Shown: one piece after another, positions 24,301-37,300 of the stretch | Layout of the letters: each line of letters begins with the position of its first letter | How positions within the stretch are numbered: the first letter of the stretch is position 1 | Assembly: GCA_944470555.2 (NCBI GenBank) | Contig: OX104128.1 | Coordinates: forward strand, 60,705,257 to 60,769,256 | Direction: 5' to 3' | Source: Heterobilharzia americana | Taxonomy: Eukaryota > Platyhelminthes > Trematoda > Strigeidida > Schistosomatidae | Length of the DNA: 64,000 bases | The notes under the pieces: model-generated | What the model was told of the DNA's origin: nothing | Seen by the model: only the letters and a program-made list of their open reading frames with translations | Database searches by the model: none | Made by a program: the position numbers and the translations under genes

Positions 24301-27300
24301 GTACCAAGTATACTACTGACTGACGACAGCAGTTGTAGATCACTTGTGCCAACCCAAAACGCTATTCAGTATTCAGGTATTTCGGACGATTCGGCTCTGT
24401 GAGATGAATCAGTATGGGTACGCCACTGGAAAGTTTGTCCCCTAAAGAACGAACGGCTTTTCCATGTCCGGATTCTTTCCATCTAGCTAGGGAGCACTGC
24501 TGATAGGAGTGAGTATTTACTTTATTATTTATTCGAACACAAACGTGGTGCAGCAAGGGCACCAAGAAATGCACCACGCAAAATAATATAACAACATTAT
24601 GAAGACATAAAGCGAAGGGAAGTACATAAGTTAAAAGAAAAACACAACAAGAACAGAATGATTAGAAGGACAGTTCAGTACAGTATATTCGGAACGAAAC
24701 ATTCGTTACTTTTCAGCAACAGAAAATAGAAGAAAGCTACTGTATGACCCTCACTGGTTTCCATTCTGAGCCATATCTGATAACGTCTAAAGTCACTGAA
24801 TTGCGTGATCTCTGGGATCCCACTGCCATGCAGGAAGTCGTGATGCATGAACAGATGCTAACTCGACACAACTACCCTTCATCCCACGGAGCCATATCAC
24901 ACAACCACCCAGATACATGGACCTTTCGACTACTTCCAGTGGCTCACTACTAAGGGAGAGCGCAGACACAGGCTCCTTCCAATCTTGCGTGAGTACTTTG
25001 CACTTTAATGGTACAACGTACATATCATACTTAGGGACACTAATTACTGAGTGATGCACAAGTACTCACAAGTCTAAATGTTAACATCATGCAGTGGTAA
25101 CTGGAGTAAATTAGAATGCTTCTCAACATACTAATGAGTAACTGATACGCTTTTCTTAATAACTTTGGCTTTCTACCACAGATTGGTAGCTGACACGAGC
25201 AAAGATGTAGCAACTATACTCTAATACAAAAGTTTACTTGTGGATGCCAACTGAAGACCTCGGGTGATAGTTGTGCGGTACCACGAATTGAAAGAAGTTG
25301 GAAACTGTGGACCAATGAACTCTTACCCAGCGGCTGAATGGTTGACGCGTTCGCCGTGAAACCTTAAAGTCCTGAGTTCGATCCCTAGCCGAGTCGTGAG
25401 TGAGTACTGCCGAGGAATCCCATATTAGGACGAAACAGCTTTCCAATGCTCCCAGGTTTTCAATGAGTCTCCGACTGATGTCAGTCCGTGATGAATGCTA
25501 CCTTAAACACAAAATCCCCACTAACCCCAAAAAACGCTTCTGAACGACACTCATAACTATGTACCATTATCGGTTAAAATGTTCTCAAACGTTGTAAAAT
25601 CCAAAGAAATGGGTATTACTTTTAAACTACTCTAACTATCGATACCCCTATGATGGGCTAGGCACACAATGGATCAAATAAATTGAAAATAAGATCCCTT
25701 GGGTCCACAAATCATGTAGTACCATGACTGTATTATGTTGTATGTATCCCGTAAATTCGTCATGTTCATTCACTGAGATGAACTCCGGCAATAGCCATCA
25801 CATGCAAACAACAGATAAGTAGCAAAAACGAATGAATCATCTGTTGAGCCTGTTTACATGTGATATTTTCTGCTCACAATGATTCACATACCGTAAACAA
25901 TAAGTAGAAAAATGAGTTTGTAAACACAAGAAAAACAAAACTCAGTAATATGATATTACAGAGAGAAACAATACATGCACATAATTGAGATATTGTTTCT
26001 TTCCATAAGAAACACGTGCACACAAACATACACTTTTAAACTCTTTCTATGTGACCTCATTTAACAATGAACTGAGGTACTTTTTCCATCTGAAAAAGGT
26101 CTAATGAAGAGTCATCATCTGGTAGATATTTTTTTAAACAGTTGTTGAAATGTTAATACAAGTGTCTACAAAGTTGCTCACTACTATCTTGTTTACAATA
26201 AATGACTGATTTGGAAAATGAAATAAATATACTGAGTGGTGATTGAAGATAGAATGAAAATCTGGGCTGCGGCAGGATTCGAACTAGCAACCATCAGGTT
26301 TTCGGCCCAGTGCTCTATCAACTGAGATACGTTACAGTTTTGGTTGACTGGAACAGCTTCATTCATTGAAACGCATCCAACAACAACGTGCACATTGGGG
26401 AGCTGTTGCTCATTGGTTTAGGAAGATGAATCTTAACCGACGGGTCGCGGGTTCGAGCTCCGCTCCACCTACTGAGGTTTGAGCAGCCAGGTAGTATCAT
26501 TAGCCGTCATGCAATAGGTGTGCCTCACTGCCTACCATATAAATGCGCATAAGGCTGCTGAGCACATCTTTCTGCACGTTCATGCAGTAGGCAAGGTGCC
26601 ACACATTTGGTAATGTTTAATGATATTACCTAGCTGTTAAGACCTTAGTAGGTGGAATATGGTTCAAACGCGCGACCCACTGATGGAATACCTAGACCAA
26701 CAAGTCACAGCTCTATACTTTAATATGACTGGAAAAAGCTTGTAAATTGATGACCGCTAATGACACGCAGTAATTATATAAGTGGATAGGCTACGTAGAT
26801 TTAGCCTATACATAAAGAAATGAGTAAATCCGCAAACTCAACATACAATCATAATAACAGTGAAAAAAATATCGATTCACTTCTCTCAAAGGGTCAAAAT
26901 AGTCAAAGGAATATCGATATGAGAATTGGCAGTAATGCGCAACATTACAAGTTGCCACAATAGTACATGCAAGTTATCAAGCTGGAAGAGAAGTCTAAAC
27001 ATTACAAAAATTGAAATTACGATCTAATATTTGCACATCAATACACAGAGACCAAAATGAAAGGCATACAGAAAGGAAAAGTAATCAAAATTAGCAGAAA
27101 TTTATAAGTGGGCGTAAAACAGTAACGAAGCCTATCAGTAGGTTGAGTGATGTGCCTCAGGTCCAACTGACTAACACTGTAGTTGACAGACATTTAAATT
27201 CCAGCAGGCAACTAGTTACAGTTATTTTAACTGACACTGAGGATCCACTTTATTCACAGCTCTCTCTTTGTATCTCCTCAGGGAGGACAAGAAAAAGCTA

Positions 27301-28240
27301 TGTAAGACTGTACGCTTGTACAGCCAAATACAAGAATTCGATTGTACCTTACCTAACACGTATATTATGTGAGGAAAAAAATGTTAGGACAGAACTCACA
27401 CACCAACTTTGTAAAAGTTAACAATCTCATTTCAATAATTTAACCAACAATGCAAAAATTTCTTGTTACTAATATGCTTTACACTACTTAAATTTTTGTA
27501 ATGACACAGTTCGAAATGTAAGGGAGTATATGTACACATATATTTTATTATTGTTGCAATATATTATGCTGAGAATTCCAAATTATACCAAATATTATTT
27601 GGAATAAAGTGAATATCATTATTTGTTATAACTATATGACCAATAAGACAAAGATAATGTGTGGATACAACTGTACCACCTAGATAGATTTTGAGTAGTA
27701 TCACCTAGAGTTCCCAACTACTGATTTGAAAGGGTACTAGGGAAGGGAGAAAGACACAGAAAATGAAGTCACCAACCAAGTCAAAATGTGGTTTATAATA
27801 GTAATCAGATATCTCTGCGTGATATCGTTAGCCAGGATTGACTATCAAGAGCATCATCACCTTTTGAAAATCGAACCAGCACATTTTTACGGTAGCATCG
27901 AAAATGTTATGGCTACGCTGTTTGATTCTTCATAAACCCAATTCGAAATGGGGTTACAGGCATAAAATGGGCACCAAATGATAACAAAAAGTATAAACTA
28001 TATTGCAACAATACATAGTAAAATAGCCCTACTTTATAATATGATGAACAGAAGCAGTTGCGGTACCAAACTTAGTCACACAAAAAAACGATCAAATTAC
28101 GAGCCAAACTAGGATATAATGCCGAAAGTGAACTCGAGTAGAATATCTTGTGTGATAAGAAGTTTGAAGTGTGGAATATTGGAGGGGTCGGTTTCTTGTC
28201 GAAAGGCTAGATTCCCCTAATATATGGGAGGTGGTCGACA

Positions 28241-28314
<74 letters not shown>

Positions 28315-31300
28315 TGATGGTCCAGTCAACAGTTATTCATAATAAAATATTCACCTTCGTTGTTTCGGAGGACTGATTCATTGAAGATGGCTTTCTATCA
28401 TGCAACAAACACACTCGAAGAAAATTATAAGGAAAAACACCGGTTCCATATTCAAATTCAGGATCACTCAGTCTTGTTGACGACATATACTGAGGGAAAT
28501 TGAAAACCGTCAACTACTGGACTGGACTCATATGACTTAACAGTAGCCATGAAAAGTGAAGTTAAGAGCAGTTTCGGAGTCAAAAACGCTCACTAGTGAG
28601 CTAATCGGTGCTGTTTCGTTTCCAGCAGTTTTCCAACTGTGTTGTTGAGTTTGCATAAATCAAATATTCTTTTATTCTTCAATATTAATAATAGACATTT
28701 ATGCCCAGCACCAATACCATATATATGTGTATTTGTAAACCAATAATGAGGAAAATGAAATCGAAAATTGTACAACATGGAACCTTACCCAATTAATGAA
28801 CGTAAATTCAAATCCTGTGATACAACTGTAGATGTAGGATGATGTCCGAATATAAATGTTTGATTACTCCCTTTTGCTTGAGTAATTGATTTTAACAACT
28901 GTTTTTGAACATCCTGTAACATTTATTCAATGAATTTTGAGAAAAAGCTCATATAATGAACGACATTCAAATAGAACAAATAAAAAAACTTAAATTTTGA
29001 GGGAGTTGTGGAGATTTGGAATTATTTCAAGTTGTTATTCATCGTAGATTGACATCAGTTGGAGGAACAAAGGAAATCTGGGAGCACTGGTAACGCGCTG
29101 GCCGCGGAACCTGAAGGTCGCGGGTTCGGTCCCTGCTGGTGGGGTCGTGGGTGCGCACTGCTGAGGAGTCCCACACTAGGACGAAACAGCTGTCCAGTGC
29201 TCCCAGGTTTCCTTTGTTCCTCCAACTGATGTCAGTCTACGATGAATAACAACTTGAAAAAAAACTTAGGTTATGAATAGTTGAAAATTAAAAGTTAATT
29301 TTTTTTAAATACTGCTGCTGTAAGGGTGATTTCTGACCTTAATATACTATGAAAAATAATATACAGGACGTATGAAATGGTATTACATATGTTTCAAAAA
29401 TGGTAATGACGGATTGGGAATATGTTGCTTGTTTCCAATGCCACTTAGCATTACAAAAAAGAAGAAGAAATATACAAGAAAAATAACTTCCATCATGAAT
29501 TGATACCAGCTAGTGAACCTTAGGAACTAAATACCTCTTAACAGATGTTTCATCCTACTTAAGTATGCCTTGTTAATGCTCACCAAAGAGCTAATATGCG
29601 ATTGAGTCTAGAAGAACCAGATCTCATGGTGAGGACGTTCAACAATTTTCGACTTTCATTGATTCGTGATATAAAATATTGTCGGTTGGTATTCACGATT
29701 ACTTCTGTGACGTCCACTCATACCGACTGCCCAGTCATCCTTAGTTTTCCACGGTTTGATATCTCCTGTTGATTTATCCAATTCTATACAAACTAATCAA
29801 CTAGATAATAATTTGGGGACTGATATTGATGTGGATTTCCTAAATTTTTAATAACACACCTGTGGTATCAATCAAGTCAGGAGTGAGGACGGATATTGAC
29901 CAGTGATGTGAAATTGTGATCGCTTTATATCTTGAATTGATTGAACAGTGAGGTATGCACTATAAAATTTGGAGTAATAGCAAGTGGAACACCACTGATG
30001 AGTTTCATAATAAGACGAAAAAATCATTCTAAAAACAAAATTTTCACAAGTCTTTTGGTTTTTATCAGTTCATGAATAAAACTAGCTTCAAATCAATGAG
30101 TTTCACATAAATAAAGTTTATAAACTTGTTTATCGAAAATAACTCTTGCATAGAAAAGACCAGGAAAGAGAAATTTTAGAATATGAATGATGCTTGGCTG
30201 CTTAACAATATATGCGATAATCTTTTGGTTATCTGTCTGCTACCGGTAGGATCTGAAGTAATGGTTACTATCATACTTCGCAAGCTGTGCAAAAAATAAT
30301 TGTCATTTGTCCCCTTTATGATTAGGGGAAAAAACTGATTATTTACAGTCTACACCAAGAATATAAGTGTTTAAAATCGCACAATTCCCAGTAAATGCCT
30401 TCAGAAGATTCAAAACGAATACTTGAGTGCTGGCAGGTACATTTGAGCAATAGGATCTGACTGGAAGATCAAATCTAGCCAATATCTGGATTTACTCCAA
30501 CTTCCTAATAATGAGTTTGCAGAAGATTTTAAAAAAGCATCGGACCAACTTGAGAAACAAACCAGTAGTTACTGTCTAAACAGATATTTCATTTCATTTC
30601 TAAACCAAGCTCCAGAAACTCTTCTATAAATGGTTGTTTTATCTAGATTCGGTCACAAACACATGTGAGCGAAAACCGATATATACGATCAATTTTAAAA
30701 TGGGGCTTACAGCAATGTGATCTGACTGTGTCTATTGATGGGTTGAAATCAGTAGACACAACGCTGCCTTCATATCTAAAGCCGATACTTGCTAAGATTC
30801 AGATGAGTGCAGTTCAACAACCAATCACTACTATCAGTTAAGTGAGCTCAGATTACGAAAGTACTAAGTAGGTATTTTCGGTATATTCTTTCTACTCGTA
30901 CACCGACAGACAGACGAAATCAACGAATAAACTCGCACACAAGTGCATCGGCTCAAGTTGCCACACTTCACAGTGGTACACAAATAAAAGGTGGATAGAA
31001 AGAGACTGATATCAAAGTCATCCATCCATCCATATCAACGTAGAACCACGCGTTACTGCGTAACGGTCCGAGTTGCCACACCTCATATCAGCACATCAAG
31101 TAGAAAAGTAGTGAGGTGAATCATGAAGATAAGAAAATACAGTCAAGAGAAATATAAAGTACGAAAAAAGAAAAACGAAGAATGAGAAAGTGGTGAGATT
31201 CGGTATAGCGTCGTTAAGATGAGGATAATGTATGTGTACATCTGCGCCACTCACATCGGTTCTGAGCCATATCACGTAGAGTCTCCAACCACTGGTTGCT

Positions 31301-34300
31301 CTTGTCCTGCCGACCCCAACCGACTAGTCTGCATCGCCTCACATGGCTCAAACCAACAGTCAGACACTTTATACATTGGTGCCATGTTTTAGTCTGGCCA
31401 CCTAGGGCCTTTTTCCAGATTGGATCTACTTTAGCCAACATTGTGGGAAGAGGCGATTGGTGACTGGGCATACGTAGTACGTATCCCAACCATCTCAGTC
31501 GATGAAGGTTCATAACCGTGTCAACTGATTTACCTCTTCTCTCTAAAACTCTATACCTGACTCCTGTATTACCCATGTGGTGACACCGCGGAATACGGCT
31601 TATACTACAAAGGCAATGGTGGTCAAACACTTGAAGCCTTCTCATGTCTTCCACTTTCAGTGGCCCTGTTTCACAGTCATACAGTAGAACAGATCGGACT
31701 GCTGTGCAGTACACGCGACCCTTAGTAGACAATCGGATGTCACGGCGGCGCCACAGGTGGCGCAAATTGGCAAAAGCCAATCGAGCCTTTTGTATCCGTG
31801 CAGAGATTTCATCGGCCACTGAGCCATCAGGGCTGATCCTACTTCCCAGGTAAGTGAAATGGTCAACACACTCAACCATTACACTCTATTGTTAGCCGCA
31901 GCACCACTGAAGACCAATCCTGGAGCAGCAATTTGCAGCTGGGTGGTGAGAAACGCATCCCAAACATTCTCAAATTCCCACTGAAAGTATTCAGAAGATT
32001 CTGCATCTCGTCAGCATCTTCACCTAACTGGACTATGTCATCTGCATATTCTAGGTCTAACGAAAATTCTCCTGTGATTAGGTCAACGTCTGTGTAACCT
32101 GGTGACGAGAGGGAGACCTCCATAAGAGTATCTATGATGAAATTGAATAAGAATGGAGAGAGTGGGCATCCTTGACGGACACCGCTAGATGAGTACAGCT
32201 CACCATAGGCTCTAACATGCCCACAAGTGTTCAAATAGAGAGCTTCCAATAAGGTGAGGTACTAACTGGGCATGGCTTTCAGTGACAGACATAACAAGAC
32301 TTCTTGATCAAAGGAGTCAAATACCACTTTCAAGTCCAGAAATACGGCTATTGTCGGGCTTCTGCAAGCATGCCTATGTTCCAGGACCTGGCGCAGCGTG
32401 AATATTTGGTCGATACACCCCGGCCAGGTCTAAAGCCTGCCTGCCTGGTTTTCTCAGGCTTCTTGTTCCCGATCTCCATTCAGGTGTCGGAGAATTATAG
32501 AACCTAGAATCTTGGACACTATGTTCGTCAGGCTGATTCCTCTGTGGTTATCACAAGAGGACTTCTCGCCTTTCTTGAAGACTGGAATAATCAGTGATTA
32601 AGACCAGTCAGAGGGGATCGTATTTGATTCCCATATACTGGTTAACACTTTCGTCAACTTGACTAAGAGCACTCCACCACCATCCTTGTATACCTCTGGA
32701 GTTAGTCCGTCTGGTCCTGCTGCCCTTCCTCGTTTCAGGTTACCTACAGCTTTCTCAACTTCTGCAAGTGTTGGGGAGCCTATCTCAATGTTCCGTTCGG
32801 AATCCGACTGGGTAGTGGACAACGGAATGGTGACAGGAAGCCAGTTAAACTGCTCCTCGAAGTGTTCTGCCCATCATTCCAGTCGTCTCCTCTGCGAATG
32901 GATCGTAGACCCGTCCTTCTCCGCTATAGTCTCACTAACCGTTGTTGACATTCTCCCCATAGTTTCCCGATTACGTCTAAATAGCTCTAATGTCACCAGT
33001 CGCCGCTGCCTTCGCTGTTCACCACTGTTCGCGGTCGTTGCGTAGACTTTTCCTCAATCTGCTTTTAAGTTGCGCTCGTTCTTCGTTGTACTCAGAGCTT
33101 GTAGGGATGCGTTCACGTGCATCCATTAATTCGGAGAGAGCTGCTGATATCCACTGGCTCTTTTTAGCCATTATCTTGGAGTCGGCTACAGTCTCCAGTG
33201 CTGCTTTTACAGTAGACTGAAGATGGCACCAAGCTTCTTCTGGATGAGTGACAGTCTTTTGTTCCGATAACTGCCTAGCCAACTTCTCACTGAACACGGC
33301 TTTGGTGTTTTCGTTGTCCAGCAGAACTCGTAGTGGTTTTGTTGCCAAATTTTTTCTACGTCCATTGAGACGCAGGCATATACGTGCTCGGACCAACGCA
33401 TGATCGCTGTCCAAACACGTACTCCAGAAGGAGCGGCAGTCTTCCACCGATCCTCTCCAGCGATGACTAATAGCAATGTGGTCTATCTGTGTCCATCGCT
33501 GAGTCGAGCTCGGTGGACGCCAGGTCAGACAGTGCCTTTCTTTATGTCTGAAATTTGTGCTGGCTAAAAATAGGCGGTTATCTGAGCATAGTTGTAATAG
33601 GCGATCACCGTTATCTGTACGTTCAGCTGGGATTCCGAAAGTGCCACCTAAGTGCCTTTCTGCCTCACTCAGTCTACCCACCTGTGCGTTGAGGTCACCT
33701 GCAACAACCACTACGTCCGAACGTTTGGCTTTCGAGAGGAGGTTAGACAGTTTATGGTAGAACTCGTCCTTCACTTCATCCGAACTACAGTCAGTGGGTG
33801 CGTAAGCAGAGATTACAAAGAGACAACGGCGAGTCTCACTATTCCTTTTAGTTCTCACTGTGCCGTTCAGCCTCATAGCGCAGAGGCGACTATCAACTGG
33901 GATCCAGTCTAGTAGTGAGTTTTCTGCCCTGGTGCTTAATGCTATACCTACACCTGCAAGACCACGAGAGCTAGCTATCGAATCTCCAGAAACTCGAAGG
34001 GTGAATTTTGCAGATTCACCAGATTGGTCAGGAGAGGTCAGGTGAATAACCACACTTGGGTCCTGTATGCGTGTCTCACAAACACAGCACACATCCATGC
34101 CCGAGTTGCTAGAGTCTTTGCCAACGAAGCCTGTTGGCCAATTTGACGGAGGGTGCGGACATTGAAGGCTCCAATATGTAATTTGGAGCGTGGTTTAAGG
34201 AGACCAGTGATGCTGTTCTGTGGACTCAGATAGTTGTCAAAGGCTGAAGAGTTAGTAGAAATTGAGGATGATGTAGTATTGTTAATTGGGAGACGTGAAA

Positions 34301-37300
34301 GAAGATTAGGAGGTAATGAGGGGGGAGGTGGATAGCAGTCTGAGGAAACTTGAGTGCTGATAGAGTTGTGAGGGCGATTGATACTTTCCGGCTACCCACG
34401 CCGTGGAAGGCTATTTCTTCTTAAAGTATCTGAAAGAGATTTGTGTGACCGCAAAGCCTATCGGACATCTGCTTAAGGCCTGTCACACCCAGCCTTTTGT
34501 GTATGATCATTTTGATTTTTTGTTGTTTTGGGGTCGGATGGTCGCCAAGAAACGATAAATGAACCAACACCACCGGCCTGGCAGACCGTAGGGTGTCGTG
34601 GAGTGTGTTACTTTTGGGGCCGACCTTTTGTAACCTTCACTCCCTTTCACTGAGAAAGCAGCATCAGCATGGCACTGCTCGTCATCCAAGGGAAACACCC
34701 TACTGCTGTCACACCCCATCCAACTAACAGCAGTACGACTTCACCCTCAGACCCCCATTATACTGTAGTAGTTTACACCACAACAGTAGCTGTTTTTTGT
34801 CTAACCACTATCCAACAGAACTTTCTGGTATGGTAGGACCTCAAGGGAATAAGTGTTCCATCAGCATAGCTCGTTGGGTCATTGTGACATGCAAGCCCGA
34901 CCACCACGTCAAGGTAGCAGCTATTGGTCGGGCTGATATCAAAGTAGACAAAACTGTGTGACAGAATAAACAAAATGGAGACAATAGTTAGTGTAGATGT
35001 TCAAACTTCAGAAGATGTCAGAGTGAACGCATCTGCGCCATTGTGACCGTTCTCCAACCATGACACCAAGAGCCACTAACCACTGGTTCGTTTCCTCTCG
35101 GGGACCCAAGTTAGGTAGACTGGATCTCCTCCACACGACTCAGACCAAAATTAACAGACTTCATCAACTAGTTTCAAGTCTTGGTCTGGCCACTCCGAAC
35201 CCTTTTCCAACCTAGTCCAACTTCCTTTAGCATGGCACGTCGAGGTAGGCACTAGATCGGCAAACACACCACAAGTCTAAGACATCTCAGTCGATGAAGG
35301 TTTACAACCTCGCTAACCGACTCACCTGCCTTCCCCAGTAGCGCCCACCTAACCTCAACATCGCTCAAACGGTGATTCCACTTAACATGACCGATGCTAC
35401 GAAGACAACTATGATCAAACACCTGTAGCTGCTTCATGTCTTCTACTTTCAACGACTATGTCTCACAGTCGTCTAACAGGACAGAACCAACTGCATCTCA
35501 GTATACTCGTCTTTTGATAGATAGTTGGATATCTCGCCAGTCCGTGCCACCGATGAGGCAAGTTGGGGGATGCCAAACGGGCCATTCGTATTCAAGTCGG
35601 GACTTCTTTAATAACCAGACTGTTTGGGGGTAATGCAACTCCCCAAATAAGTTAAGTAGTCAACACATTGAATCACTTAACTCCCTAACGCTGAGCTGGG
35701 AGTACTTGCAGCAGACTAGTTATGGAGCATAATCTTACATTTTGACAGGTTCAAGCAAAGCGCATGCCAAACATACTCAGATTTTTGCCCAACACGTTTA
35801 GAGAGCCGTGCACTTTGTCAGCGTCTTCATCTAGCAACACAATATCGTTTGCATACTCAAAGTCAACCGGATCACCTCCAAGTAGTAGGCCAATCTCTGT
35901 GAAGTCAGCCGTTTTTAATGTTATTTCCATGAGTACGTCTATAACGAAGTTAAGTAGGAATGGCAATAGTGACCATTTCTGACGGACATCGCTGGTTGTC
36001 GTCAATTCTGATGACAACTTTCCGTAAGCCCTTACATGCTTTAGTGGGTTCGAGTAGAGAGCTTTGATAAGTCACCGTTTACACGGTTAACTTTCCTTAG
36101 AAATCTCGATCGATTTCAACACATCGCTTTCAATTTGTCCAGTTCGCTGTGAATAAGCGCGGATGACAACTATAAACGCAGCAGCGAATTCCAGTCTTTC
36201 CAACATTTTACGATACTGTTTAGACTGATAGAGTACGATGGACCGTCAACTAGAATCCATCAGAAATAAACAAGCATTGGTGCGCAAGTCACATACTTTA
36301 TTCAGTACTTACCCGGAGACTTCTGATGATCTTTTAGCGACTAAACACTTCATTTGGTTGTATCTTAAGAAAAATGCCTTAAGAAAATGGGCATTTTTTC
36401 GATAAAATTCCCCAGTAAGGTTTTTCAAAATGATGTTTTGACTTTTAACATCAAAAATATGATGCAATACAGCAGTCACTGAAAGCATTATGTGAAGTTT
36501 CAGCCTCATGGTCAGCGTGTTTACCTGTTTCGGTCACACAGTTTGAGGTAAGCAAGGCATAACTTTAGAATTCAATCTGGCAGTAATACAAGTTATCACT
36601 TCACTACGTGATGCAATCTAAATCCGTGTTACTTTGCATTTCAAACATGAGTGGTTAGTATTTATGAACTAGAGTGACAACCAATAAACTTGGCGGAATA
36701 TCCATACACAGGGAAAGTGAACAGATAAGTAGATCCAAAACTGTACCAGGTGAAACACTAACAGATATGATCTTATTTCGGTTAACACCTAGGTTTACGT
36801 ACATTTCATTTTGATTTCTTATGGTTGATTTCATCTACACGTTACAAAACTGCAATCATTAGATAAAAACATTTTTCAACAACGTAGAGAATAACTACAC
36901 AAAGTATATTAAAACTGCTGAACTTACCATGCTAAGATAACCAAAAAATTGAAAGGCCATTTTATTCCAGGTTCAAGGCTCAAGTCAATGCTTACAAATG
37001 AGTATTGACCATATGACTTTGAAACTTTGAATATGTACGACTTTGTTGGTGGTTTGCCCTTGACACCAAACTGACTGGAATAATAATGAGAAACAACCTA
37101 TATTCATTTGAAAAAAAGTAATCATGGTAATTCTGATAACTGAAAATGCTTGGCTTTTCTACATAGACACACATGCCATTGAGCAGCCTATCTATTCAAC
37201 GTTTGATAGGATAAGACACAGCGATTACAAGAAATCTCAACTTTACACAAACAACTCTCGTTGGCAACCCAATGTGTGATCCTGAAGGCGCTACAGACAG

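Noticed and set aside
26265..26340. Candidate functional tRNA
   Set aside because: A- and B-box-like parts exist, but acceptor and anticodon stems do not pair.
28913..28930. Shifted acceptor to repair the exon 5/6 phase
   Set aside because: The only AG that fits is TTACAG/GATG; moving by one base would need a non-AG acceptor.
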